Positions 10,853 to 22,774 of a DNA stretch of 64,000 nucleotides are shown here, piece by piece. Each line of letters begins with the position of its first letter. The first letter of the stretch is position 1. The position numbers and the translations under genes are program-made. Under the pieces are notes generated by a model. It did no database searches, was not told the DNA's origin, and saw only the letters and a program-made list of their open reading frames with translations. Origin of the DNA: Aphrophora alni (lineage: Eukaryota > Arthropoda > Insecta > Hemiptera > Aphrophoridae); contig OY740777.1 in assembly GCA_963513935.1 (NCBI GenBank), positions 18,757,271-18,821,270 on the forward strand, read 5' to 3'.

Positions 10853-11155
10853 TCCTCTTTCAACATAAAACAAAATATAATCTTCTTTCAACATAAAACA
10901 TAATATTTTCCTCTTTCAACATAAAACAAAATATTTTCCTCCTTCAACATAAAACAAAATATTTTCCTCTTTCAACATAAAACAAATTATTTTCCTCTTT
11001 TAACGCAAAACAAAATATTTTCCTCTTTCAACATAAAACAAAATATTTTCCTCTTTCAACATAAAACAATATATTTTCTCTTTCAACATAAAACAAAATG
11101 TTTTCCTCTTTCAACATAAAAGAATATTATTCCTCTTTCAACATAAAAAATAATT
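10853..11155. repeat. About 28-bp tandem repeat, roughly 11 units
   Basis: The unit reads TTTCCTCTTTCAACATAAAA followed by CAAAATAT. Units vary by substitutions and small length changes. Confidence 0.92.
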
Positions 11156-11184
11156 TTTTAATATTTCTGAAGTTAAAAAATTTT

Positions 11185-11415
11185 TTTTAATACAAACACT
11201 CAATACCACAATTCAATAAAAAAATATTTATTTCGTTATGTACATTTATAATGCACGTAATTACCACCCTCAGAGGTTGAGTATTAAACAAACACTGTGT
11301 TTGAGATTTATATAAGAGAAAAATTTTTTTATTGAATTGTGGTATTGGGGGTTTAATTTTAATTTTTGTTCGCCACAGTGTACTCAAAAGTGTAGTATTC
11401 AAAATATCTAACAAA
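11185..11415. mobile_element. Inverted-repeat element, family E copy 1
   Basis: The left arm AATACAAACACTCAATACCA then CAATTCAATAAA pairs with the right arm TTTATTGAATTGTGGTATTG then GGGGTTT (about 11325-11355). It matches the larger fold-back at 23860-24435, including the trailing CCACAGTGTACTCAAAAGTG. No coding; the - frame 11187-11414 is a shadow. Confidence 0.6.
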
Positions 11416-12474
11416 AAACAGTGTGTTGTTCATTACCTATCTTAGCCTACACCTAAATATTATGAAATTATGATAATTAATACTAATAATATTATAATCA
11501 ATTGCCCAGAAACGTATAAAAAATGGAAATATATCGTCAACAGTTCAAATTTTTAAAAAAATAATAACTTAAATATTTATTAAATTATTTAAAATATTAA
11601 AAATTCCCCATACGATTGTAAAATTGAACATTAAAAAATAAAAACTACAAACTAAATTTGTAAAAAATTATATTCTGATAGAATTTATATCAATTTGTGG
11701 GTGAGGGGGGGGGGCTAAATATAAAATATTAAAATTAGTATTAAACACAAGTCGCCATTTCGAAATTGTTAAAAGAAAAGTTTTTCATTTTTTGTACATT
11801 TTTGGTCAACGGATTATGATATTGTTCTTAACGATTATTATAATTTCATAACATTTTACTTTAGGCTGATCTAGGGTACACAATTATATATAAAAAAATG
11901 TTTTTATTAGACATTTTTACCAACAGACCAACATTTTTTTTCGTTTAAAGAGGAAAATGTTTTATTTCTTGTAAACATTTTGTAATGTTATTTTTTTGAG
12001 ATATTTAATATTAAACATTTAAAACGCATTTTGAAAATGATCAAAATAAAATCTTAGTTTTCTAATGTATTTCTAATGTACTTTGTGAAAGGTTACATGA
12101 AACGCGTATCCCAAATCTTCATTCAATATCTTATTTCCTTCCAAAGACACAATGTGTTTTGTAATACACAAAATGACCTATATTTATATAAAATGTTTTT
12201 CTTATTTTTACCCTCTAAAATCAGCTCCCGATATATTGCCATACGGTTTTGAAATACCGTGTTTATAAAGTATCACATCCCATCTTCTTAACTAGTTTTC
12301 GGTTTCATTTAAAATACAACTTTTTGAAAATATTTATTTATTTGTCAAGTGGAATTAATTTTGGGTATATTGTGAAATTTTTATCATTTCTTCAAATTTA
12401 TTTTTACTTACACCCAGTAAAGAATAAAGTAAATTTGGTAATTATAAAAAATTTCAGGATAATGAAGAAGTGAT
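11416..12474. other. Intron 1, unassigned stretch
   Basis: Very AT-rich. A G run lies near 11706. The open frame at 12249-12473 has no recognised features. Confidence 0.4.
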
Positions 12475-13395
12475 TCTCGAGATACTGTCCATCCGTCGCC
12501 TGTACGTATCCCACCAAAATCAGGATAGGAACATGAAATTTGTTATAGGCGATTATAATGCAGTCGTAATAAACCCTATTTGAAATTCCGAAAATGTCAA
12601 TATTCTCAAAATTTGTTCATATCTCGTGTGATATTCTACTTATAACACGCTAAATTTAATACAAATTTTCAATTCTACACGTAATACTACCAGCCTCAGT
12701 GAAGTTATTGTCAAAAATATAGTTTCGAACCTTTCACTAAACAGTGAAGTTATTGTCAAAAATATAGTTTCGAACCTTTCACTAAACAGTGAACTTATTG
12801 TCAAAAATATAGTTTCGAACCTTTCACTAAACAGTGAAGTTATTGTCAAAAATGTAGTTTCGAACCTTTCACTAAACAGTGAAGTTATTGTCAAAAATAT
12901 AGTTTCGAACCTTTCACTAAACAGTGAAGTTATTGTCAAAAATATAGTTTCGAACCTTTCACTAAACAGTGAAGTTATTGTCAAAAATGTAGTTTCGAAC
13001 CTTTCACTAAACAGTGAAGTAGTTTCGAAGGTTTCACTAAAGTTCCTAGATTCGAGAGTGCAGAGTCTATACGAGTGTAGTGAGTGAAGAAGGCTCCTTC
13101 CTAATACAGAAATTTGAGTTGAGACACTGACAGAACAAAGCGAATGGAGACTGTTTAATATATGCAATCTACGAAGCTCATTAGGACCTACCGACGTTAA
13201 GTAATAATGATATACACGATTACTAGGTTCATAAAGTTGTCTAACAACTGTTTTAAACAAACTTAAACAGAGATATTTTCTTTCAAGGACGAAGAAACCA
13301 ACTTTTTGTTTATATTAAATTGGGGCTGGGTAAGTACGATGGTGATTGTTATTTTTTACTATTATTTGATCAGGGGCAATACAAAGCAGCTCTCG
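12475..13395 (+). mobile_element. Dispersed element family B, copy 2, carrying an internal tandem expansion
   Basis: Homologous to copy 1 through CCGTCGCCTGTACG, AGGAACATGAAATTTGTTAT, ATTTGTTCATATCTCGTGTG and TTTCAATTCTACACGTAAT. The element is then interrupted by the 45-bp array, after which it resumes with ACAAAGCGAATGGAGACTGT and ends near GGGGCTGGGTAAGTACGATG at 13322. Confidence 0.65.
12692..13045. repeat. 45-bp tandem repeat, about 7.5 units
   Basis: The unit is CAGTGAAGTTATTGTCAAAA, then ATATAGTTTCGAACCTTTCA, then CTAAA. Units start 45 bp apart (for example AGTTTCGAAC at 12721, 12766, 12811). The period is a multiple of 3, which keeps the - frame 12640-13260 open with a 15-residue repeat. 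That 206-codon frame is an artefact and not a gene. Confidence 0.95.
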
Positions 13396-13487
13396 TGCAA
13401 TATATCATATTAAAGGTTTCCGTGAGTTTTATATAAACTAGTTTTAAGAAATAGGGGATCACGTGCATCTGGAGTCTTTCGGCATAA

Positions 13488-14950
13488 CACTAACTCCCGC
13501 TCATAAGAGATGACGGAGAGTGTCTCCACTGCTATCACGAAACTTTTCCTCAACACCCAACACAGACTGAGAGGAAAAACTCATCAATCGCCACATAACT
13601 TCGTGACCTTCCAGGGTTTGCTAGTAACAAAATATGACGGGATAAATATAGTTATTTAAGCTCCGCTTTAACCTAACCTAACCTAACCTAACCTAACACT
13701 AACTCCCGCTCATAAGAGATGACGGAGAGTGTCTCCACTGCTATCACGAAACTTTTCCTCAACACCCAACACAGACTGAGAGGAAAAACTCATCAATCGC
13801 CACATAACTTCGTGACCTTCCAGGGTTTGCTAGTAACAAAATATGACGGGATAAATATAGTTATTTAAGCTCCGCTTTAACCTAACCTAACCTAACCTAA
13901 CCTAACACTAACTCCCGCTCATAAGAGATGACGGAGAGTGTCTCCACTACTATCACGAAACTTTTCCTCAACATCCAACACAGACTGAGAGGAAAAACTC
14001 ATCAATCGCCACATAACTTCGTGACCTTCCAGGGTTTGCTAGTAACAAAATATGACGGGATAAATATAGTTATTTAAGCTCCGCTTTAACCTAACCTAAC
14101 CTAACCTAACCTAACACTAACTCCCGCTCATAAGAGATGACGGAGAGTGTCTCCACTACTATCACGAAACTTTTCCTCAACACCCAACACAGACTGAGAG
14201 GAAAAACTCATCAATCGCCACATAACTTCGTGACCTTCCAGGGTTTGCTAGTAACAAAATATGACGGGATAAATATAGTTATTTAAGCTCCGCTTTAACC
14301 TAACCTAACCTAACCTAACCTAACACTAACTCCCGCTCATAAGAGATGACGGAGAGTGTCTCCACTACTATCACGAAACTTTTCCTCAACACCCAACACA
14401 GACTGAGAGGAAAAACTCATCAATCGCCACATAACTTCGTGACCTTCCAGGGTTTGCTAGTAACAAAATATGACGGGATAAATATAGTTATTTAAGCTCC
14501 GCTTTAACCTAACCTAACCTAACCTAACCTAACACTAACTCCCGCTCATAAGAGATGACGGAGAGTGTCTCCACTACTATCACGAAACTTTTCCTCAACA
14601 CCCAACACAGACTGAGAGGAAAAACTCATCAATCGCCACATAACTTCGTGACCTTCCAGGGTTTGCTAGTAACAAAATATGACGGGATAAATATAGTTAT
14701 TTAAGCTCCGCTTTAACCTAACCTAACCTAACCTAACCTAACACTAACTCCCGCTCATAAGAGATGACGGAGAGTGTCTCCACTACTATCACGAAACTTT
14801 TCCTCAACATCCAACACAGACTGAGAGGAAAAACTCATCAATCGCCACATAACTTCGTGACCTTCCAGGGTTTGCTAGTAACAAAATATGACGGGATAAA
14901 TATAGTTATTTAAGCTCCGCTTTAACCTAACCTAACCTAACCTAACCTAA
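13488..14950. repeat. 209-bp satellite, seven units, each ending in CCTAA pentamers
   Basis: Units start CACTAACTCCCGCTCATAAG at 13488, 13697, 13906, 14115, 14324, 14533 and 14742, exactly 209 bp apart, with only a handful of substitutions (e.g. CCACTGCT/CCACTACT, AACACCC/AACATCC). Each unit ends TTTAA followed by four or five CCTAA pentamers, the complement of the arthropod telomere repeat TTAGG. The high identity implies recent expansion or strong homogenisation. Confidence 0.97.
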
Positions 14951-15038
14951 CCTAACCTAACCTAACCTAACCTAACCTAACCTAACCTAACCTAACCTAA
15001 CCTAACCTAACCTAACCTAACCTAACCTAACCTAACCT
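14926..15038. repeat. Interstitial telomere-type (CCTAA)n run
   Basis: An uninterrupted run of about 22.6 CCTAA pentamers closes the last 209-bp unit. It is identical in motif to insect telomeric DNA, but lies inside an intron. Confidence 0.97.
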
Positions 15039-15940
15039 CCCATACTTATCCACAATGATTGCGATTATTTTATTTGTTGATTCCCACAAATACAAAGCAA
15101 AATAAAACAGATAATAAAATAAAGCACTATTATATAAATAAATAAAGACATAAAATTAAACTTAAGAGTTAAAAAAAAAAAAGTGTGAGTGAAAACATTT
15201 GAGCAATGTTTTTTGATAGTATATTAGTTTTTTTTGCGATAAAAGGAAAGACGTTTAAAAATTCCTAACGTGTACGACAGGAAGCAAAATATCCCAGAGG
15301 TCCTTTGGTTCGTAACAGCACTCTACTGACAATTACTTACAATGTTCCTTGGGGTGAAGTAAGTTAGGGGGATTCGATCAATTTAAAAGTGTGGCACAAA
15401 CCTGCAGTGAGAGCTAATCTGAATTATTAGTTATTTAGGATAAAGCTGTAGATAGTAATGAACTTTCAAAACCAGCTTTAACGAGTTTTTATATTACGAA
15501 GTTTGGAGAAAGTCCGGTAACTAAGGTTAAATGAGAGATAGAAGAATACAACAAACTGTGTGCTCAATGTATGACGTGTATCGAAATTCTGGTAAAAAAT
15601 ACAGGGTTTTCCAAAAATTAACAAAATATTATTTCCTCAACTTTTTAAAATTAACAATACACAAATTATTACGTTTTATTACATTACATAAAATTGTTAG
15701 ATGATTTTGTTCTTTGTGGTTTTCTCCAAATGTAAATAATAATTTATTTAATATTATTTGTAAAAAGCAAAAAATAATAATAAATAAAGTCAAAAATACA
15801 AAAATTGAAAAAAAACTTTTTTTTATAATACCAGTTAATGCAAGCCATCATGGTACTTACCCAATCCCAACATATAAAGTAATAGTAAAGCCCAAAACAT
15901 GCTTCGTGAGCTACTAGTAAAATAACAAAAAAATTAAATA
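15039..15940. other. Intron 1, unassigned stretch
   Basis: AT-rich sequence. The overlapping open frames near 15714-16119 lie partly in family C and show no protein features. CATCATGGTACTTACCCAAT at 15847 is a family B end fragment. Confidence 0.4.
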
Positions 15941-15944
15941 AAAT

Positions 15945-16558
15945 GGCCATGGTTATGAAAGGCGTATTTCTCAAATTGGTTCCACTGAAGATCCACAACA
16001 TCCACATGTTGGTGAATTCTGAAGATTATTGTCCAAACGGTGTATAAAATCCTAATTAAAATAAAATAAATTCCAGGAATAATGAGATAAAAACTAAAAT
16101 TAATTTTGACCGTCGTCATTCAAAAATCGATTTCAATCTAATATTTTAACTTTTAAAACGAGTTTGACACAAAACGAAGCAAGTTTAGCCCTTATTTAGG
16201 AATATAAAATATGTTTTAAAAATTGGCGACAATGATTCATTTTCACTCTTTTGACTTGACTACCGAACAGACATTTTTGGGGACGCAGATTATTGATTCT
16301 TTATTTTTTTGTTTTGGTTTTGTGGATGGGTAAGTGAGAAAATTTGTGTAATGCTTTTGCACCGTTTGTTTTTTTTTCAAATTCTCACACAAATTAACAA
16401 AAAACATTGGAATTGGTGAAACATTCATTGATTAAGTTTTTGTGAAAATGCAGTTGGTAAAATTTATTTCTACAATATAACTTTCTGCATCTCTATCATC
16501 ACTGATCTTTCTGAATGGTAGCAGAGGGGAAGGAGCAGTTTGTATAAAATCGGTTGAT
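15945..16558 (-). mobile_element. Dispersed element family C, copy 1
   Basis: Landmarks are GGCCATGGTTATGAAAGGC, CTCAAATTGGTTCCACTGA, GAATTCTGAAGATTATTGTC, ACAAAACGAAGCAAGTTTAG, GACAATGATTCATTTTCAC and TTTTGACTTGACTACCGAAC. It is colinear with 38265-38770 and partly with 20990-21260, 23020-23470, 31360-31840, 43800-44400 and 53345-53500. Orientation is arbitrary. The - frame 16243-16428 resembles the one at 38468-38659 only because the DNA is homologous. Confidence 0.6.
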
Positions 16559-16559
16559 T

Positions 16560-17255
16560 TGCGCCATCATAGTACTTACCCAGCCCCATCATACAGTGTA
16601 ATACAGAAAGATCCTGTAAACGTAAAAGTTGGTTTCTTGAGCCTTGTAGGAAATATCAAATTGTATTGATAGACCAAGGCGTCTTATCCAGTAGGGAAAG
16701 TTTGTTTAAAACAGTTGGTATGGGAAATCCCCTTAACCTTCTAATTACTTTTATCACTACTTTTCTGACTTTAGCTAACCTAACCTAACAGGTCTCACAG
16801 ATATGTATATATTAAAAAGTCTCCATTCCTGTCGCTCATACCATTGTTGAGCCTCGAAGCTGCAAATATGTAAAGTACATTCACTCGCTAAGCTCGTATC
16901 AGCGGCTCGGCCATCTTGGTGCCGTAACTGCACGAATATCTCGAGAGGTCAAAGTTCGAAATGACATTTTGAACAATAAATTCGCCATTTGTTATCGGGT
17001 AGTTACTATTACATAAAAAAAAAAAAATCTGAAAAAAACTAACTATGAACAAAAAATTACCGCCATTTTGATATTTTAAAATTCGATATTTATGAATTTG
17101 AATAAAGTTCTATTAAGCACGCTATAGTCATTTATTTCAAATTTCCTATTTTCATTTTTATGCCCGATATCGTGTTTTCGTACAGATGACAACGTTGACG
17201 GACGGACAGCATGTCGAAAATCATTGTTTCGGTTTCTTAGACCATGAAACGTAAA
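16560..17255 (-). mobile_element. Dispersed element family B, copy 3
   Basis: Reverse-complement landmarks are CATCATAGTACTTACCCAGC, GTTTCTTGAGCCTTGTAGGA, a CTAACCTAACCTAAC motif at 16784, CACTCGCTAAGCTCGTATCA, then GATATCGTGTTTTCG and GACGGACGGACAG. It directly follows family C copy 1, in the same order as at 38265-39480. Confidence 0.6.
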
Positions 17256-17694
17256 GATCAATTTAAAAAAAAATGGATGTCGATATATTTTAAAATTACT
17301 GAAGTTAACTTATACTTTGTATGTAAAGAAGTTTATATTTTGTGTGTGTTTCCTTTTGTTGTAATTGCTCGTTATACACCATTCTCGTAATTAATACTTT
17401 GGAGCATGCGCGTCCATGCTTTAAAACCGGTGTTTAAAAGATGAAAATAATTTATAATAAGGAACGGGAAACAATTGACTAATAGAGGGTGGGATGCCAA
17501 CAGAATGATGATCTAACGAATTATTGGGTTGAATAACCTTTTGTCCTCTTGTTTCAAAAGTTTAGTGCTTGATATTGGTCGTCACTGATGAGTTAAACTA
17601 TCGTTTACTTTGTTGGTGTTATCACTTTTTTTTTCTCTTTAGGTTGATCACTCGGATACAGCAGTTTTTATACTCTCCAAACATTATATTTTTT

Positions 17695-17745
<51 letters not shown>

Positions 17746-18350
17746 CCAGCAATGTGTCAAACCAGGCATCCTCTCGGCATTATATAAATTGCCTAAAATT
17801 GGCAGGCAAAGTATAAAGTCATGTATATTTCATACTATGCCTAGGTATTCTATAGAATACCATCTGCACTTCAGGGTGGGTTTGAAAAACTCGCATCTCA
17901 TTGCTTTCAGGTTAGTTTAGTTTAGGTTAGGTTCAGTAAATATTTAGTAATCTCACGTCCTATTTTCTCCTTTTCGTATTTTTTATATTAATAATTTTTT
18001 TATAAATAATTTTCTGAACAAATCTGCTTATATAACTTGCTGAACCGTAGTCATTTTACACAATGCCTAAGAAAATTGAGTAAAGATCTAACAAAATTAC
18101 TTTATTTCATGCTTTGACAAAAATGTTTAGACAATGTATAGTATGCCTGGTTTTTATACATTGCCTGTAACATATACACAAATTATAGCAATTATCCTAC
18201 TAAACCAATTTCATAATATGAAACTGTCATTATCGAGTAACTTTAAAGTAGAAATGACAAATAGTAGAATTAAAACTCCATTCGGATCTTTCAAGATTTG
18301 TTTTTTACACAAATTCATGGTTAATTATTAATATTTATTTTTGTTTACAG
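17256..18350. other. End of intron 1
   Basis: AT-rich. It holds a (TA)n run (17698-17743) and a GGTTAGTTTAGTTTAGGTTA / GGTTAGG motif near 17911. The last bases are the acceptor of the second coding exon. Confidence 0.4.
17698..17743. repeat. (TA)n microsatellite
   Basis: About 23 TA units. It explains the YIYI stretch in the chance frame at 17569-17787. Confidence 0.97.
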
Positions 18351-18439
18351 ATTTGAACACGGAAAATCAGAAAAGGAAATCTTGGACAATATCTTGCTGC
18401 GAACACGCTACGACAAACGTTTGTTACCTCCCGTGGAAG
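18351..18439 (+). CDS. Cys-loop anion channel subunit, second coding exon (extracellular helix 1 region)
   Basis: The exon lies between an acceptor TTGTTTACAG ending at 18350 and a donor GTAAGT starting at 18440. With the two bases carried over from exon 1 it reads I, then FEHGKSEKEILDNILLRTRY, then DKRLLPPVE, leaving one base. The pattern ILDNILL-RYDKRLLPP matches the N-terminal helix and the 'YDKR-RP' segment of invertebrate ligand-gated chloride channel subunits, close to the CG12344-like, glycine-receptor-like type as I know it. The role would be a ligand-gated anion channel at the neuronal or other plasma membrane; the ligand cannot be told from this part. It lies 16.6 kb from exon 1, with transposon debris in the intron. 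The alternatives are other insect anion channels (pHCl or HisCl type), which have a different linker here. Confidence 0.85.
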
Positions 18440-18589
18440 GTAAGTGTCATAATAGACAGTTACAAAGGTAAATGAGGTGTTATTACCCTCAACCTAACAC
18501 TCTTAGTATGCTTTAACACTGTAGGTCGACATTGTAAGCATCAATTAATAATGCTTTCCTTGTTTATCTTTGTATTTAAAATCATTAAA

Positions 18590-19140
18590 ACAACCTATCA
18601 CTTACATTTGAGCTAAAGAAATTCATGAACAGTCCAATTTGTACAATAAGAAAACACACGAAGACAACGTTTCAGTTACTCAATTCAGACTTACTTTGTG
18701 CCACTGAACGCAGAGAGGTTATAGTACGGGGTCCAGTGACCAATAACGTGATCTATGTAAACTTCATTAAAGTAAAGCATGATCAATTATGTATACATGT
18801 TCTTGGGAAGCCGCTTCCTGGAACCTTCTTCTTATTATGGACATTCTGACCCTTCAGCACGTTAGCCACAAGGACTTATTGCGCTCCAAGTAAGATATGA
18901 TGATGTATATCTCACAGAGAATCCATTAGCTCTATGAACCCTAAGGTCTTCTGTTGTACTTTTTTCAATGACCCAAAAGTCTCACAGTCCTTTTCTTGAT
19001 CAAGACATTCACATTAGATTAATTGCTCTGTAGCCTCCTCTTCGAGACCTCATTTCCTGCTTTACATCTTTCTAGTAAATATGACCACCCTGATCATGTA
19101 CCTTGGTGGCCTTGCCCTGTGATTAGATGTACCACCTTTC
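18590..19140 (-). pseudogene. Decayed non-LTR retrotransposon, RNase H C-terminal region
   Basis: On the - strand HLITGQGHQGT (around 19130), then EEEATEQLI, a stop, CEC, then QEKDCETFGSLKKVQQKTLG and FIELMDSL are legible. 'C..CG.EEET.EHLL.CEC..L' is the usual end of the retrotransposon RNase H region. The downstream nucleotides (GTCCTTGTGGCTAACGTGC near 18855-18875) match the same position in the copy at 37500, so both come from one family. Many stops and frameshifts. The remnant may extend to about 19860, but I could not follow it. Confidence 0.55.
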
Positions 19141-20980
19141 TTGAATTACATTTGTCTAATGAAAGAAGACTAAAGTTAAATATGCTTAAAGGAGAGTAGA
19201 AGTGAAACTTAACTCATCCTTATTCTTGATATATTCCTTTACAGAGGTAATAAGGATTTCGTGCTCTCTATGACGCCCTCCACACTTTGCCTGGAGGATA
19301 TTCCATAGAACTGCTGAAGTCCTATGGATTTTACTAAGTCTTTGTTGACAAGCGTATTCGCACAATCGTTCTATTAACCTTAGTATATCTAGAAACAAAA
19401 CAAAGTGTTCAATTTGAGCCTCCCTGTCACTATGTGGCTTTTAAACAATCCTAGACCAACTTTGACCTAAATTAGTTAGAATCCAGGGCTTAGCTGACCG
19501 ACTGTCTTTGTAAATACATTTATACGTTTCCTTGTATCCAAGTCATTACGACTGTAATTTCTGACTGGAACTTATCTTCAGATTTAGGAAAGCATCCTTC
19601 ATTGCCGAAAAAGTCTTCCCACCACATCTGCATATCCCAAAATCTGAACTGTCCAGTTAAATATTCTTCCTCTCCCAGGCAAAAGACATCACAGTGTAAA
19701 GACAAATTAAGCAATCTATCTGAGTCACGTATGAGTCTGGAAATCCTAAAATCGTTTTGGATTCGGACTGCACATTATACGTTTTTTATTGTCACTCGAA
19801 CCATGAGGTTTGTAGGAATGCTCATTTCCAGTATTTTTACACCACTTCTCTAATTACAATGTCGTAGGCTCCTGAAAATTTACGAAGTGGTGTTGCGATT
19901 AGATTTCTAGCTTTCTCAATAATTCTGATGAATACAGATGAAGTACTTTACATTATTTATGTTTGTCAATTTGTTAAATGCTAAGGTAGCCGCCTTGGAG
20001 ATTGACAGACGCTCTTTCTAGATTGTAAATAATTTATCATATTTCACATGAATGGAGTTTAGATCAATCATTGAATGTTGGTCGCTGGCTATCGATTGGT
20101 AGTACTGATATTTTTTAAACTTGATACCATTTAGATTCCGTTCAGACTTTGCTCTAGTTCTGAGCTTCATGTGTAGTTTATAAACATAAAGAATGAATTA
20201 AATTTATTGTTCTTGTTGTATATTGTTGAACTGGTTAAGGCAGTGGATGTATTGTAAAGTCATTGGATAAAAAATGTTTTTGATTATGGATGCGTTTTTA
20301 CATTGCTTCACTGCATGACTCATTGGTTTTGTCTCTTTTAGTTCAGTGGCACAAAGTTTGTGTAGGTGTTACAATTGAAGATGGTGATATGGTTATTGGA
20401 AGTCACATTATTGTGGAAATTGGAGTGTTTCGAAGAAAATAAAAAGTTAGAAACTGAGTTCGATTTGTTTTTAATCCTCCCCTTCACTTTTATTAATGTT
20501 TAATCAACTGTTATCTCAAATGTAGATGGGCATCGCAATATACGGACATATTTACAATGGAGCCCGTAATGGTTACCTTTTGTTATCTCACAAATATTAA
20601 GTATTTAAATGATGTGTTAAAATGTCTAGTTTTTGAAAAAATATCCGTTTCCAGATTGTGGTAGCCCCTAAAAGTGGTTTTGAAGCTTCTGTGGATGTAT
20701 TACTTTACAGTCCAAATAGATTAAAACGAAATAATTAATAATTGTGATTTTCACAAAATCTACCCTAACGATTTTGATACAATTTTTAGTCATCACTTTG
20801 CACAAAAATTTATTTTAAATCGTTATCACCAAAAAATTAAATCTTTAATAGAGCTGCTATAAAAATACTAATTTATCAAAATCGGTTTTAACAGTTTTAA
20901 TAACATTTTGGTTTTCAATTTCCCAAATTTGTATGCTAAATCTCAAGTAATAAAAATTTACCATTCGGAAATAATTTAAA
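19141..20980. other. Intron 2, mostly unassigned
   Basis: 19141-19860 is less AT-rich than its surroundings and holds short frames on both strands (19186-19398, 19520-19714, 19602-19853) without recognised features; it may be more retrotransposon debris. 19870-20980 shows no gene. Confidence 0.3.
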
Positions 20981-20989
20981 AAACGAACC

Positions 20990-21260
20990 TAAACCAAAGT
21001 CCATTATTAAAGCTATTTGAATGAAATATAATATACGCTTAGGGCAAATTTATGGCAGAAACGAAGTAAGTTTAGACTTCATTTAAATAAAAACCTCGTC
21101 CATGGTTCATTTTCACTATTTTCATGTGACTGCGATTGAACTGACATTTTTGGGAGTACTTTTATTTTGTCATGATTTGATTTTGAATATGGGTGTGTTA
21201 AAAAGTTATGAAGTATTTTGAACCGTGATTACTTGTTTCGGAAACATGCTTCCTTTATCA
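20990..21260 (-). mobile_element. Dispersed element family C, copy 2 (partial)
   Basis: It carries ACGAAGTAAGTTTAGACTTC, GGTTCATTTTCACTATTTTC and GACTGCGATTGAACTGACAT in family order, strongly diverged. Confidence 0.5.
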
Positions 21261-22455
21261 GATCCATTTCAGTAATTAAAATGTGTTGGCGGAAACTGTC
21301 CTCAGTTAAATTAATTTCAAAGCAGTTCAAGTTGACTGAATAAACTTATTAATTAAAATAACGCAGTTTGCAACAATCTTCCTCTAATGAGGGGGTGCTC
21401 CTACGAGGACTTGATAGGGGAAGTCGAAAATTTCAAATTGGACATATGGCAACTTTAAAGCTCAAGAAAAATTACATGAACAATTTCTTTGACCACTAAT
21501 TGCTGCCGTTCAACTTATTGAGATAAAATATTTTTAAAAAATTCTATTTCTCCAAATTACTTTTATTATTATTTAAGAATCCTATTAGATAAGAAAGAAG
21601 ATCGGTCCTAATTTTGAATATGGCCCTTCGTAGGGTCGGGTTGATTCAACTTTAAACAATTTATGATCATCTTATCCCTTTTTAAAAGAATTTGTGGGAT
21701 GAGACACAATGCATTTCAAAAATAAAATGTTCACCATCTAAATAAAACGATTTAAAAAAATCAAAAATCCTTTTTTAAATTTTCATGTTCATTTTTAATT
21801 TCATACATTTTTTTTGTCAATAATTATTAGTTTTTTTACCTTAAATCAAATATTCAAATTGGTGTCCATGTGTCTCTACAATATTTCGGATGTTATTATT
21901 TTTCAATTCCGTTCCCTGTATCTTCAACCGATACTGGTTTCGTGATGTAGACAGTTGTTTGACTTATTCTACCCCCTCCACCACCTAAAGTGCACTCTTA
22001 AAACTGTGAATTTAAACAGACTCTTCCAACAAACCCTGTTTAGATAGGTATATTAATTATTAATAAAGCTAAAGAAGACGGGGAAGTTATTTTTATTTAC
22101 TCTGTAAAAATCACAACACAAATCCATTGAATATAAAGACATATTCAAATTTCAAATAGAAAGACAGTAGTTTGCAAATATTTATTATTAAATATATGAA
22201 CGAAACAATTTATATCTAACGCATTACCATACTGAAAAGTATGAAAAATACTAACAGCTGACTAAATTTAAAAAAAGAAATTAAGGTTAGGATAACAAAC
22301 TGCACCTAAAATTATGGTTTTGGGTCTTCCACAAGCAAGAACTTTCATCTACGAATACAATATAACAACAAATGTTTTATTCACACTATTGTGCTGTTAA
22401 AGTAATCAGAATGAAATGATATAAAATAATAGCGGCTTCTGGGTTTTTTATTACT
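21261..22455. other. Intron 2, unassigned stretch
   Basis: AT-rich, with no open frame of note and no recognised element. Confidence 0.4.
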
Positions 22456-22459
22456 TCTT

Positions 22460-22650
22460 CTGTTTTGTTTAAAGGCAAAAAAATCTCTGTCAACATTGCC
22501 TTTTATAAAAAAAGTAACACAGAATAAAGCCTTCAAATATTCTAATAGTGTCAGAGTCGCGATAGATCAATACTTGGTCAAAAGAGAACTGATAGGAAAG
22601 ATGAAAGAGTGCGATTCAACCCAAAGACTACATGAATAAAGGTTGCACTA
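22460..22650 (-). mobile_element. Dispersed element family A, copy 3
   Basis: It shows GTTTAAAGGCAAAAAAATCT, TTCTAATAGTGTCAGAGTCG, CTGATAGGAAAGATGAAAGA, TTCAACCCAAAGACTACATG in reverse-complement family order. Confidence 0.7.
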
Positions 22651-22774
22651 AAATAAGGCTCGGACGGTTCGTTTCTTTATAATGTTACATCTATGGAGAG
22701 AAAATGGTGGAATTAAAAATCTAAAGAATTATCAGTCATCAATATAATAAAGTTTGGCCTAATATTAACTATAA

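Noticed and set aside
12640..13260. A 206-codon open frame on the - strand, the longest in the window
   Set aside because: It is the 45-bp tandem array read in frame (15-residue repeat) plus family B flanks; the period being a multiple of 3 explains the openness.
16243..16428. Conserved small - frame shared with 38468-38659
   Set aside because: Similarity is at DNA level through family C; starts, lengths and frames are not preserved as expected of a selected peptide.
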